From Bacteroidia bacterium (GTDB taxonomy: Bacteria; Bacteroidota; Bacteroidia; UBA4408): a stretch of 64,000 nt of DNA. The stretch lies in contig JADLFI010000037.1 in the NCBI GenBank assembly GCA_020845635.1, positions 124,001 to 188,000 on the forward strand, in the 5' to 3' direction. The number at the start of each line of letters is the position of its first letter. The stretch's first letter is position 1. The notes under the pieces are model-generated. The model was not told the DNA's origin and made no database searches. It saw nothing but the letters and a program-made list of their open reading frames with translations. Positions 26,178 through 34,711 of the stretch are shown here, piece by piece. Position numbers and translations under genes: made by a program.

Positions 26178-26585
26178 ATGAAAACCCCACTTGAAATTTT
26201 TCATTTAATGTACGACAATGACCCATTTAGTAAACTGTTAGGTATGGAATTGGTTGAAATTGCAGAAGGTTATTGCAAACTAAAAATGAAAATAACCCAA
26301 AGTATGCTTAACGGATTTAATATAGCACATGGCGGTATTAGTTATGCCCTGTCAGACAGCACCATGGCTTTTGCTTCAAACTCGCGCGGTATAAAGAGTG
26401 TAAGCATTGATACCTCTATCAACCATCTTGCAAAGGTAGCAGAGGGCGATATACTAACAGCCGAATCAGAAGAAAAAAACTTAACTGAAAAAACAGCTTT
26501 ATACTTTATTTCGGTATATAATCAAAATAGGCAATTGGTGGCCATATTTAAGGGTATAGTTTACCGAACAGGTAAAGAGTGGTAA
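26178..26585 (+). CDS. paaI: Hotdog thioesterase PaaI
   Basis: 135 residues, a single hotdog fold. The DNDPFSKLLGMELVEIAEGYCK opening region, MLNGFNIAHGG with helix SYALSDSTMAFASNSRG (catalytic Asp60 candidate after His51-Gly-Gly) closely parallel PaaI of the phenylacetate pathway, which removes CoA from dead-end ring-hydroxylated or ring-opened intermediates. It starts 14 bases after dprA and is followed by paaY at 34 bases. Other hotdog thioesterases are similar, but the paaY neighbour favours PaaI. Confidence 0.85.
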   Translation: MKTPLEIFHLMYDNDPFSKLLGMELVEIAEGYCKLKMKITQSMLNGFNIAHGGISYALSDSTMAFASNSRGIKSVSIDTSINHLAKVAEGDILTAESEEKNLTEKTALYFISVYNQNRQLVAIFKGIVYRTGKEW

Positions 26586-26619
26586 TACAAAAATTAATTA
26601 TAACTAAAAGAAAATAGAA

Positions 26620-27213
26620 ATGATATATGAGTTTAACGGATATAAGCCGGTTGTCCACCCCAGCGCATATATTCACCCGCAGGCAGCAGTTACAGGTAAT
26701 GTATTTATAGGACAAAATGTATATATAGGCCCTGGCGCAGCCATACGTGGCGATTGGGGGAAAATAATCATTGAAGATGGTTGTAATGTTCAGGAAAACT
26801 GTACTATACACATGTTTCCGGGCGTTACAGTTACCTTAAAAAAGAATGCACACATAGGGCATGGTGCAATAGTTCATGGAGGTACAGTAGGTATGAATGT
26901 GTTAGTAGGTATGAATGCTGTTATTATGGATAATGTTGAAATCGGGGACAATTGCATTATTGGAGCCTTGTGTTTTGTACCTGCCCAAATGATAATTCCG
27001 GAGCGTAAGGTTGTAGTTGGCAATCCGGCAAAAATAATTAAAGATGTAAGTGATGAAATGTTATCATGGAAATCGAGAGGAACAGAACTTTATCAGCAAT
27101 TACCGTTAGATTGTTACAACACATTAAAACCATGTGAACCCTTGGCTGAGGCAGAACCGAACAGACCAATGCAACAAGAAATTTACAAAACCTGGAATCA
27201 ATCAAAAAATTAA
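26620..27213 (+). CDS. paaY: Hexapeptide-repeat (gamma carbonic anhydrase-like) protein PaaY
   Basis: 197 residues. Left-handed beta-helix repeats run through residues about 10-150 (VTGNVFIGQNVYIGPGAAIRGDWG, NVQENCTIHMFPG, HIGHGAIVHG, VLVGMNAVIMD, NCIIGA), with the three His positions of gamma-class carbonic anhydrases. The C-terminal extension with WKSRGTELYQQLPLDCYNTLKPCEPL is characteristic of PaaY, a thioesterase-like accessory protein of phenylacetate degradation, rather than of generic CaiE/YrdA proteins. It completes the dprA-paaI-paaY run and its stop codon lies just ahead of the tRNA-Arg promoter. Confidence 0.87.
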   Translation: MIYEFNGYKPVVHPSAYIHPQAAVTGNVFIGQNVYIGPGAAIRGDWGKIIIEDGCNVQENCTIHMFPGVTVTLKKNAHIGHGAIVHGGTVGMNVLVGMNAVIMDNVEIGDNCIIGALCFVPAQMIIPERKVVVGNPAKIIKDVSDEMLSWKSRGTELYQQLPLDCYNTLKPCEPLAEAEPNRPMQQEIYKTWNQSKN

Positions 27214-27221
27214 TACTTTTG
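27214..27221 (+). promoter_or_regulatory. -7 promoter element for tRNA-Arg
   Basis: TACTTTTG matches TAnnTTTG and lies 17 bases before the mature 5' end of the tRNA, immediately after the paaY stop. Confidence 0.5.
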
Positions 27222-27238
27222 CAGCTCTTATTAAAATT

Positions 27239-27310
27239 GGTTTCGTAGTTCAACGGATAGAATAGAAGTTTCCTAAACTTTTGATCCCAGTTCGATTCTG
27301 GGCGAAACCA
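27239..27310 (+). tRNA. tRNA-Arg (anticodon CCT)
   Basis: Cloverleaf drawn by hand: acceptor 27239-27245 with 27303-27309, D arm from 27248, anticodon stem 27265-27269/27277-27281 with loop ttcctaa (anticodon CCT at 27272-27274, reads AGG), T stem 27286-27290/27298-27302 with loop TTCGATT, discriminator A27310. The CCA end is not encoded. Confidence 0.95.
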
Positions 27311-27351
27311 TTTTTTTCTAATCCCTCATAGCCATTATTTCTGATTTTTTT

Positions 27352-27359
27352 TATCTTTG
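27352..27359 (+). promoter_or_regulatory. -7 promoter element for the sugar-dehydrogenase-like gene
   Basis: TATCTTTG matches TAnnTTTG, 21 bases before the ATG at 27381. The TTG inside it (27357) would otherwise look like an upstream start codon. Confidence 0.55.
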
Positions 27360-27380
27360 AATAAATATTTTAACTCCCTC

Positions 27381-29297
27381 ATGAAAAAATTATTCCTTCT
27401 TACATTTTTGTTTATTCAAGGTCTTATCGGTATAAGTCTTGCCCAACCATCTTTAAGCTTTACTACTTTCAGTACCGGTTATTCAAGAGCTGTAGATATA
27501 AGACACTGCAACGACAGCCGCTTATTTGTAGTTCAACAAGCAGGTAAAATTATTATTTGCGATAGTACCGGAACCAAAATGGCTACACCTTTCTTAGATT
27601 TAACCGGTATTTGCTCCAATCCTGTTTCAGCAGGTGATGAACGAGGTTTATTGGGAATGGCTTTTCATCCGGATTATAAAAATAATGGTTATTTTTATGT
27701 TAACTACACTGCTTCTTCGGGAGGAGCAACAACCATAGCCCGATACAGTGTAAATCCCAATGATTCGAATTTGGCCGACAACAGCAGTGCTTTAATTTTG
27801 TTAACCATTCCACAACCTTTCACTAATCATAATGGTGGGAGTTTGAGTTTTGGTCCTGATGGGTATTTATATATAGGCATGGGTGATGGAGGGAGTGGCA
27901 ACGACCCTGGAAACAGAGCACAAGACCGTACACAACTATTAGGTAAAATGTTAAGAATAGATGTTGACCATCCGCAAGCTCCGTTAAATTACAGTATTCC
28001 GCCAACTAATCCTTATATAGGAACTAATTATCGTGAAGAAATTTGGTCCTATGGTTTGCGTAATCCCTGGAAATGGAATTTCGACCGTGTTTATGGTGAT
28101 TTATGGATTGGCGATGTAGGACAAAACCTTTGGGAAGAAATAGACTTTGAACCTTTAGGTGCTACACCCGGAAGAGACTATGGTTGGAGATGCTATGAGG
28201 GAAATGTGGTAAACAACTCGGTAAGTCAAAGCGGTTGTCCTGATTTTAGTTCAACCATAGCACCGGTGGCAGTATATAGCCACTCTACAGGTTGTTCGGT
28301 TACCGGTGGTTTTATCTATAGAGGCGCTATAAATGGTAGTTTATACGGGTATTATGTTTATTCCGATTATTGTGATAATCGTATAAGACTACTAAAAAAT
28401 AATTACGATGGCACTTTCAGCAATTATGACTTAGGTGCTATTGCAGGAAGCGGATCCTTTTCTACTTTTGGCGAAGATTATCGTGGTGAGCTTTATTTGT
28501 CTGACACATACAGCGGAAAAATATACTCTATTAAAACTAACGATTGTTTACCTACAGCCGCTATAATATCTTTATCTGATACCATAAATATTTGCTCAGG
28601 CGATACTTTTCCTATTTTATCCGCTATTTATCACCCCGAAAATACGTACCAATGGTATCTAAACGGAAACCCTATACAAGGAGCCACAGGAGCAAACTAT
28701 GCTACTGCAGCCGAAGGTTCATACATGGTTGATGTTATTAATCCCAATGCCTGCTCCAATGCCTCAAACGAAGTTTATGTGAAGGTAAATTCTTTACCTA
28801 TTGTAGATTTAGGGACAGACTTGACGATTTGCCATCTTGACCCACCTTTATTATTAAATGGAAACCCTCCGGGAGGTGTTTTTTCAGGGCCGGGTATAAT
28901 TGGTGACTATTTTGATTTGCAGCTTGCCGGAGGTCCGGGCTCTTATGAGATTTATTATTCCTATACCGACTCTAACGGATGCAGTGCAAGTGATGCACAA
29001 ATCATTGATGTAGTGGTTTGTGGCGGCATAGAATGGCACAACCTAGCCCAATCCCTTCATATATATCCTAACCCTAATAATGGTAGTTTTAATCTTGAGT
29101 TTAATCTTTCGCAAAACGATAATGTAGATGTTATTATTACAGATATTGCCGGGAAATTAGTTTATTCAAAAAATATTGCTGCAAAGGCCGGATATAATCA
29201 AATAAGTATTGATGTAGAGCAATTTCAAAAAGGATTTTATTTATTGAAATTAGGCAATCAAAAAGGTGTCATCAATAAATCATTTGTAATTAAATAA
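27381..29297 (+). CDS. Secreted PQQ-type glucose/sorbosone dehydrogenase-like protein with T9SS type A sorting domain
   Basis: 638 residues from the ATG at 27381, which starts a clean signal peptide ending near SLAQ. Residues about 25-385 are a six-bladed GSDH/HHIP-like propeller (GERGLLGMAFHPDY-type blade, NHNGGSLSFGPDGYLYIGMGDGG, RNPWKWNFDR, GDVGQNLWEEIDF). An Ig/PKD-like stretch follows (about 390-560), then the type A C-terminal sorting domain beginning YPNPNNGSF and ending KSFVIK, which sends the protein through type IX secretion. It probably acts at or outside the cell surface on a sugar or sugar-like substrate; PQQ dependence is family knowledge only. Confidence 0.9.
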   Translation: MKKLFLLTFLFIQGLIGISLAQPSLSFTTFSTGYSRAVDIRHCNDSRLFVVQQAGKIIICDSTGTKMATPFLDLTGICSNPVSAGDERGLLGMAFHPDYKNNGYFYVNYTASSGGATTIARYSVNPNDSNLADNSSALILLTIPQPFTNHNGGSLSFGPDGYLYIGMGDGGSGNDPGNRAQDRTQLLGKMLRIDVDHPQAPLNYSIPPTNPYIGTNYREEIWSYGLRNPWKWNFDRVYGDLWIGDVGQNLWEEIDFEPLGATPGRDYGWRCYEGNVVNNSVSQSGCPDFSSTIAPVAVYSHSTGCSVTGGFIYRGAINGSLYGYYVYSDYCDNRIRLLKNNYDGTFSNYDLGAIAGSGSFSTFGEDYRGELYLSDTYSGKIYSIKTNDCLPTAAIISLSDTINICSGDTFPILSAIYHPENTYQWYLNGNPIQGATGANYATAAEGSYMVDVINPNACSNASNEVYVKVNSLPIVDLGTDLTICHLDPPLLLNGNPPGGVFSGPGIIGDYFDLQLAGGPGSYEIYYSYTDSNGCSASDAQIIDVVVCGGIEWHNLAQSLHIYPNPNNGSFNLEFNLSQNDNVDVIITDIAGKLVYSKNIAAKAGYNQISIDVEQFQKGFYLLKLGNQKGVINKSFVIK

Positions 29298-29329
29298 AAG
29301 AATTACTTTAACTACGAAATAAAGTAGTA

Positions 29330-30478
29330 TTGGAAAATCGAAAAAAACAATATTCCTATTTTCCTTTATTGGATTCAACCCGATTTATAGCCTTTATACC
29401 GGTTTTCTTGACCCACTGCTTTATTACTTCTAATGCTGATTTGGAAAGTGCATTGTGGTTTCAGCAATTAAAGCGCTCCTTAAATTTTGGCTTGTTGGGT
29501 CTTGATTATTTTTTTGTATTATCCTCCTTTTTAATCACAAGATTAATTATTGAAGAGTATCAACTAACCGGTCGTTTTAACTTTAAATTATTTTTTATCC
29601 GAAGAAGTTTACGTATTTGGCCATTATACTTTTTAATGGTTTTTATTGGGTTTATGGCTCTATCCTTTGGCCTTCTTAAAACTCCACTCCCTCCACTCAT
29701 TAGCTTTATTAGTTTTACGCTCAATTTATATATGGCCGAACATGGGTTTAATTTCTTGTTCTTTCTGACATTCTTGTGGAGCATTGCAGTTGAAGAACAA
29801 TTCTATATTGTGTGGGGCTCTATTATTGCTCTTATTTCAAAGCCTAATCATTCTATACTATTCAAATATTTTATCCCGTTATTTGGGACTTTATTGATTG
29901 TAATTTCAATTTGTTTCAGATTTATTAAGTTTAATGAGCCAATGCAATTATACTTTCACACGCTGAGCGTAAGTTCTAATTTTGGTGTGGGTATGATTTT
30001 AGCCTGGCTAAGTGTTTTTAGTTTAAAGTTTAACAACTTTTTTAAGCAAATAAACAAAGCGCAGGTAATAATTGTATTTACGTTACTGGCTATCTCTTTT
30101 ATAATGTACATACCGGTATTCAGCTCTCCTATAGCTACAATTTTTGAGAGGCTTTATTTTTCATTATTATTCGCTTTAGTAATTGCTATTCTTTGTTTCT
30201 CCTCATTTGTTGATTCATGGAAAGGTATTTTTAATAAATTTGATTTTCTAGGAAAAATATCCTTGGGCTTATATTTCTATCATGGTTTAATTATTGTGGT
30301 TTTCAGTACTATTATGAGATATTATGAAATTGCTGACAAAGCTTGGAAAGTAATATTTTTAAACCCTGTGTTAATGGTATTGTTAACGATATTGTGTGCA
30401 ATAGTAAGCTATAATTATTTTGAAAAACCTATACTTGTACTAAAAAAGAGGTTCTATCCTAAAATTCAATCGAAGTAA
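29330..30478 (+). CDS. Acyltransferase family 3 membrane protein (OafA/YrhL type)
   Basis: 382 residues with about ten membrane helices. The LDSTRFIAFIPVFLTHCF segment holds the conserved Arg and His of helix 1, followed by FFVLSSFLITRLI and IRRSLRIWPLYF, the family signature. These proteins O-acylate surface sugars such as O-antigen or peptidoglycan. The start is TTG because no ATG exists before the essential first helix. The stop overlaps the next start (TAATG), so it is translationally coupled to pssA. A 7-bp hairpin (29304-29326) lies just before the start. Confidence 0.88.
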   Translation: MENRKKQYSYFPLLDSTRFIAFIPVFLTHCFITSNADLESALWFQQLKRSLNFGLLGLDYFFVLSSFLITRLIIEEYQLTGRFNFKLFFIRRSLRIWPLYFLMVFIGFMALSFGLLKTPLPPLISFISFTLNLYMAEHGFNFLFFLTFLWSIAVEEQFYIVWGSIIALISKPNHSILFKYFIPLFGTLLIVISICFRFIKFNEPMQLYFHTLSVSSNFGVGMILAWLSVFSLKFNNFFKQINKAQVIIVFTLLAISFIMYIPVFSSPIATIFERLYFSLLFALVIAILCFSSFVDSWKGIFNKFDFLGKISLGLYFYHGLIIVVFSTIMRYYEIADKAWKVIFLNPVLMVLLTILCAIVSYNYFEKPILVLKKRFYPKIQSK

Positions 30479-31218
30479 TGATAAAAAAACATATTCCGAA
30501 TATAATTACACTGGGCAACTTACTTTGCGGGTGTTTGGCCATAGTTAGTACATTTCACAAAACATTTGAAACTACGGCATTACTAATAGTAATAGCTGCT
30601 GTACTTGATTTTTTTGATGGGTTTGCAGCTCGATTATTAAAGGTACATTCAGAAATTGGAAAACAACTAGACTCCTTAGCCGATATGGTTACTTTTGGTG
30701 TTGTCCCCGGTTTTGTTATGTATCAATTAATTATTTTCACTATTGGTGTTGGCGCTGTACATCTGCAATATAACGATTTAATATGGTATATGGCATATAT
30801 CGCCTTTTTAATTCCCATCATGTCGGCTTACCGTTTGGCAAAATTTAATATTGATACCCGACAAACTGATATTTTTATAGGTTTGCCTACCCCGGCCAAT
30901 GCATTGTTTATTTGCTTTTTGCCATTTATTATGTTTCCTGGCGAGAATATGATAGCTTTATGGCTACTTAAGCCTTATATATTAATAGCAATAGCTTTAA
31001 TTATGTCTGTACTCCTGGTAGCCGAAATACCATTGTTAGCTTTAAAGTTTAAAAACTTTAGCTGGAATCAAAATCAATGGCGATACACCCTGATAATACT
31101 GGCATTAATTTTATTAGTCATATTAAAATTACAGGCTGTACCTTTTATTGTTATTTTATATGTAATTTTGTCTTTAATTCAGAATATTTTTAACGCTAAA
31201 ACACAAAGTAACAGTTAA
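30478..31218 (+). CDS. pssA: CDP-diacylglycerol-serine O-phosphatidyltransferase
   Basis: 246 residues, multi-spanning. The CDP-alcohol phosphotransferase motif is exact: Asp44-x2-Asp47-Gly-x2-Ala-Arg52-x8-Gly61-x3-Asp65-x3-Asp69. The IPNIITLGNLLCGCLAI opening is typical of class II (membrane) phosphatidylserine synthases of Gram-negative anaerobes and Bacilli. It condenses CDP-diacylglycerol with serine, the first step to phosphatidylethanolamine. It overlaps the acyltransferase stop by one base and precedes purS by one base. Phosphatidylserine decarboxylase is not in the window. Confidence 0.92.
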   Translation: MIKKHIPNIITLGNLLCGCLAIVSTFHKTFETTALLIVIAAVLDFFDGFAARLLKVHSEIGKQLDSLADMVTFGVVPGFVMYQLIIFTIGVGAVHLQYNDLIWYMAYIAFLIPIMSAYRLAKFNIDTRQTDIFIGLPTPANALFICFLPFIMFPGENMIALWLLKPYILIAIALIMSVLLVAEIPLLALKFKNFSWNQNQWRYTLIILALILLVILKLQAVPFIVILYVILSLIQNIFNAKTQSNS

Positions 31219-31219
31219 T

Positions 31220-31471
31220 ATGAAATTCAAAGCTGAGATTGACATAATGCCTTTAAAGGCTTTGCTCGACCCACAAGGAAAAGCAGTTACACAAAGTATG
31301 AAAAACCTGCACTTGTCAGAAATTACAAATGTGCGCATAGGTAAACATATAAGCCTTGACATTGAAGCCCCCGACAAAAAAACAGCCGAAAGTAAAGTTG
31401 ATGAAGCTTGTAGAAAACTACTTGCCAATCAAATTATGGAAAGCTATGAATTTGAACTTTTGGAAATGTAA
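31220..31471 (+). CDS. purS: Phosphoribosylformylglycinamidine synthase subunit PurS
   Basis: 83 residues, normal for PurS. The pattern IMPLKALLDPQGKAVTQSMKN, then EITNVRIGKHISLDIEA and the helix AESKVDEACRKLLAN is diagnostic. PurS dimers bridge PurQ glutaminase and the short PurL in the fourth step of purine synthesis. The short-form purL at 57157-59400 is consistent with this three-part enzyme. It is embedded between pssA and the dCMP deaminase gene, not with other pur genes. Confidence 0.92.
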   Translation: MKFKAEIDIMPLKALLDPQGKAVTQSMKNLHLSEITNVRIGKHISLDIEAPDKKTAESKVDEACRKLLANQIMESYEFELLEM

Positions 31472-31502
31472 AATTTTAATCTTAGTTCTGCTCAACTAGC
31501 TA

Positions 31503-31982
31503 ATGATGAACAAACCCAGTTTTGATGATATATATATGGACTTGGCAATGAAACTTGCCGAACGCTCGCATTGTGTAAAAATGCACGTTGGGGCAGTGCT
31601 TACCAAAGACACTCGTATTGTTTCGTTAGGCTATAACGGGCCTCCTGCCGGTACACACAATTGCGATGAAGAATGGCCTGAGGAAGGCTGCCCGCGAGAT
31701 AGCAAGGGGAGTTGCTCTTTAGCACTTCATGCCGAACAGAATGCTATTTTGTATGCCTCAAAAAATAATGTAAGTGTTGAAGGAGCAACCTTATATGTTA
31801 CCCTTTCGCCTTGTATTGCCTGTGCCCGTATTATTTTCACTACAGGTATTCGTAAAGTTATATATCTTAACAGTTATGCCGAGTATAAAAAAATACCTAG
31901 TGATGAAGGAGTAGATTTTTTAAGAAAATTCGGTGTAGAAGCAGTTAAATTCAGCGATTTGAAAGCTGAAAAACAACTGTAA
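31503..31982 (+). CDS. dCMP deaminase family protein
   Basis: 159 residues. The zinc-dependent deaminase site is His76-Ala-Glu78 (LHAEQNAIL) with Cys104 and Cys107 (SPCIACA). The GYNGPPAGTHNCDEE segment with further Cys residues (about 39-71) is characteristic of the dCMP deaminase/ComEB group, which converts dCMP to dUMP for dTTP synthesis. Two ATG codons in tandem open the gene. It follows purS by 31 bases. Confidence 0.92.
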   Translation: MMNKPSFDDIYMDLAMKLAERSHCVKMHVGAVLTKDTRIVSLGYNGPPAGTHNCDEEWPEEGCPRDSKGSCSLALHAEQNAILYASKNNVSVEGATLYVTLSPCIACARIIFTTGIRKVIYLNSYAEYKKIPSDEGVDFLRKFGVEAVKFSDLKAEKQL

Positions 31983-32000
31983 TAAATTGGTTTAATCGTT

Positions 32001-33635
32001 TTGGAAAACAACAATAACAAACACAATCCCTTTTATCCTTTATATTTTGCCTTAGTATTGGTAGTTGGTGTGCTTATTGGAATTACTATCAATAGAAACA
32101 GTCAGCAAAGTCGCCTACTGCAAATCTTCAGCAACAAAAATTTCTCGGCCAACAAGGTTGATGAAGTAATGAATTATGTGCTAAAAGAATATGTGGACAG
32201 TATAAACAAAGACAGCCTTACCGACAAAACAATTGAAGCCCTGTTAAGTAATCTCGACCCGCACTCTGTTTATATTCCTGCCGAAATTTTACAGGCAACT
32301 GTTGAACCTTTAAATGGGAATTTTGAAGGTATAGGAATTGAGTTTAATATACTGCGTGATACTATTTATGTTGCCAATGCCATTCCCGGAGGTCCGTCAG
32401 AAAAAGCAGGAATAAAAAGTGGCGATAAAATAATTTTTGTTGATGGTAAAAAAGTTGCCGGCATAGGTATTACCAACGAAATGGTATTTAAAACATTAAA
32501 AGGCAAAGGTGGTACTGAAGTAAATATTGGTATTTTACCTCTTGGAACTTCAAAAATTGAATACTTTAAAATTATTAGAGGCAAAATTCCTATTCATAGT
32601 ATTGATGCTTCATATATGATCGATTCAATAACCGGTTATATCAATATTATACGTTTTGGTTCAACCACTTATAACGAGTTTGATGAAGCTTTGCTGAAAT
32701 TAGAACAAAAAGGAATGAAACAACTAGTACTTGACCTACGCGGAAACCCCGGAGGATATTTGGATGCTGCCATACATATATGCGATGAATTTCTGCCCGA
32801 AGGTAAAACTATTGTTTACACCGAAGGTAAAAGCAGACCTCGAAAAACCTCTGTAGCCACTAAAAAAGGTCGTTTTGAAAAACAAAAATTAGTTATTCTT
32901 ATTGACGAAAGTTCGGCCTCGGCAAGTGAAATTGTTGCCGGTGCCATACAGGATAATGACCGTGGCTTAATTATAGGACGCAGATCATTTGGTAAAGGTT
33001 TGGTACAGGAGCAGAGCGAGTTTAGAGATGGTTCGGCCATCAGACTTACCATTGCACGATATTATACACCATCAGGCCGCTCTATACAAAAGCCGTATGT
33101 AAATGGTAAATCAGCCGAATACTATCACAAAGAAGCGGAGCTTTTAGATTCGGGAGAGTTGATAAATAAAGACAGTGTAAAACTGAACTTAAAATTAAAA
33201 TATACCACTGCCAATGGCAGAACAGTATATGGAGGCGGAGGAATTATGCCCGATATTTTTGTACCCCTAGATACCACCAAAGTAAACAGAAATATTACCC
33301 GATTAATATACAGCAAAGTGGTTAATGATTTTGCAATGGAGTATGTAAACAAAAACAGAGCAAAGTTAAGTTATCAAGATGTTGAGTCTTTCAACAAAAG
33401 CTTTGTAATTAATACCGCCTTATTAGATGAGTTAAGAATTTACGCCAACAAGTATGATGTTAAATTTCAGGTCACAGACTTAAATAAGGATTTTGCTTTG
33501 TTCAGTAATATTTTCAAGGCTTTAATAGCCAAAAATATCTTCAATCAGGAAGCATGGTTTTATATCAAGAACCAAAATGATGATTGTTATAAGAAAGCTA
33601 TAGAAACCATTTATAAAGAAAATAACAACTTGTAA
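32001..33635 (+). CDS. S41 family C-terminal processing protease
   Basis: 544 residues. An N-terminal membrane helix (about 11-32) anchors the protein facing the periplasm. A PDZ domain spans about 95-170 (IGIEFNI, GGPSEKAGIKSGDKI) and the S41 core about 185-375, with the catalytic Ser307 in SSASASEIVAGA and Lys332 in RSFGKGLVQE. It is a CtpA/Prc-like tail-specific protease. The start is TTG (32001); no ATG precedes the membrane helix. Its TAA abuts the stop of convergent rfbA with no spacer. Confidence 0.92.
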   Translation: MENNNNKHNPFYPLYFALVLVVGVLIGITINRNSQQSRLLQIFSNKNFSANKVDEVMNYVLKEYVDSINKDSLTDKTIEALLSNLDPHSVYIPAEILQATVEPLNGNFEGIGIEFNILRDTIYVANAIPGGPSEKAGIKSGDKIIFVDGKKVAGIGITNEMVFKTLKGKGGTEVNIGILPLGTSKIEYFKIIRGKIPIHSIDASYMIDSITGYINIIRFGSTTYNEFDEALLKLEQKGMKQLVLDLRGNPGGYLDAAIHICDEFLPEGKTIVYTEGKSRPRKTSVATKKGRFEKQKLVILIDESSASASEIVAGAIQDNDRGLIIGRRSFGKGLVQEQSEFRDGSAIRLTIARYYTPSGRSIQKPYVNGKSAEYYHKEAELLDSGELINKDSVKLNLKLKYTTANGRTVYGGGGIMPDIFVPLDTTKVNRNITRLIYSKVVNDFAMEYVNKNRAKLSYQDVESFNKSFVINTALLDELRIYANKYDVKFQVTDLNKDFALFSNIFKALIAKNIFNQEAWFYIKNQNDDCYKKAIETIYKENNNL

Positions 33636-34496
33636 TTATTTAACCAAACCCATTAAATAATTACCATATCCGCTTTTCAATAATGGTTGGGCCAAAGCAA
33701 CCAATTGTTCTTTATTGATAAAGCCCATACGGAAGGCTATTTCTTCAATACAACCAATTTTTAATCCTTGGCGCTCTTCAATTACCTGAACAAATTGACC
33801 GGCCTGCATCAATGAAGTAAAGGTACCTGTATCTAACCAGGCAGTACCACGGTCAAGAATACCAACTTTTAATTTCCCCTGCTTCAAATAATGCTTATTA
33901 ACATCTGTAATCTCATACTCACCGCGTGCACTGGGTTGTAGGTTTTTTGCAATATCTACCACTTCATTATCATAAAAATACAAACCCGGTACCGCATAAT
34001 TTGACTTGGGTTTTATTGGTTTTTCTTCAATACTTACTGCTTGCTTCTTTTCGTTAAACTCAACTACACCATATCTTTCAGGATCCGAAACATGGTAGGC
34101 AAATACTACTCCGCCATCGGGGTCTTTAAACTGTTGCAGTAATTCTTCCAATCCTGAACCATAAAAAATATTATCGCCCAAAATTAAGGCAACCTTGTCA
34201 TCCCCAATAAATTCTTTGCCTATTACAAAAGCCTGCGCTAAACCGTTAGGAACAGGCTGCTCGGCATAACTGAACAAACACCCCAAACTTTTTCCATCGC
34301 CCAACAAGCGTTTAAAATGTGGCAAATCGTGAGGAGTTGAGATTATAAGTATTTCATTTATTCCGGCCATCATCAATACCGATAATGGGTAATAAATCAT
34401 TGGTTTATCATAAACAGGCATTAACTGTTTGCTTACGGCTAAAGTTAAAGGATGAAGACGGGTTCCCGAACCGCCAGCAAGTATTATTCCTTTCAT
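33636..34496 (-). CDS. rfbA: Glucose-1-phosphate thymidylyltransferase
   Basis: 286 residues. The nucleotidyltransferase signature [11 protein letters not shown] is at the N terminus, followed by [43 protein letters not shown] and [10 protein letters not shown], all typical of RmlA. It makes dTDP-glucose for dTDP-rhamnose and related sugars. The rmlB, C and D genes are not beside it, so it is an isolated copy here. Firm assignment. Confidence 0.95.
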   Translation of the reverse strand: MKGIILAGGSGTRLHPLTLAVSKQLMPVYDKPMIYYPLSVLMMAGINEILIISTPHDLPHFKRLLGDGKSLGCLFSYAEQPVPNGLAQAFVIGKEFIGDDKVALILGDNIFYGSGLEELLQQFKDPDGGVVFAYHVSDPERYGVVEFNEKKQAVSIEEKPIKPKSNYAVPGLYFYDNEVVDIAKNLQPSARGEYEITDVNKHYLKQGKLKVGILDRGTAWLDTGTFTSLMQAGQFVQVIEERQGLKIGCIEEIAFRMGFINKEQLVALAQPLLKSGYGNYLMGLVK

Positions 34497-34533
34497 GCTT
34501 AATAGTTGCTTTTAATAATTATACAATAATAAC

Positions 34534-34623
34534 TGGCGGAGACTGAGGGATTCGAACCCTCGATACACTTGCGCGTATACAAACTTTCCAGGCTTGCTCC
34601 TTCAACCACTCGGACAAGTCTCC
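34534..34623 (-). tRNA. tRNA-Ser (anticodon GGA)
   Basis: Reading the minus strand from 34623: acceptor GGAGACT pairs with AGTCTCC (34544-34538), discriminator G, encoded CCA (34536-34534). The anticodon arm CAAGC-CTGGAAA-GTTTG gives anticodon GGA (34589-34587, reads TCC/TCT). A long variable arm (ATACG...TGTAT) confirms the class II tRNA. Confidence 0.96.
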
Positions 34624-34638
34624 AATTTTTTAGAACCA

Positions 34639-34646
34639 CAAAGTTA
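34639..34646 (-). promoter_or_regulatory. -7 promoter element for tRNA-Ser
   Basis: On the minus strand TAACTTTG matches TAnnTTTG, about 15 bases before the mature tRNA 5' end. Confidence 0.5.
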
Positions 34647-34711
34647 GTAAAATTAATACTTGTATAAAATACAAATTTTCATGCCATTAAGCTACAATCC
34701 ATACATCTTTA

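Noticed and set aside
29304-29326. 7-bp hairpin after the sugar-dehydrogenase-like gene as a terminator
   Set aside because: The stem is weak and no T-run follows; it may only affect translation of the downstream TTG start.
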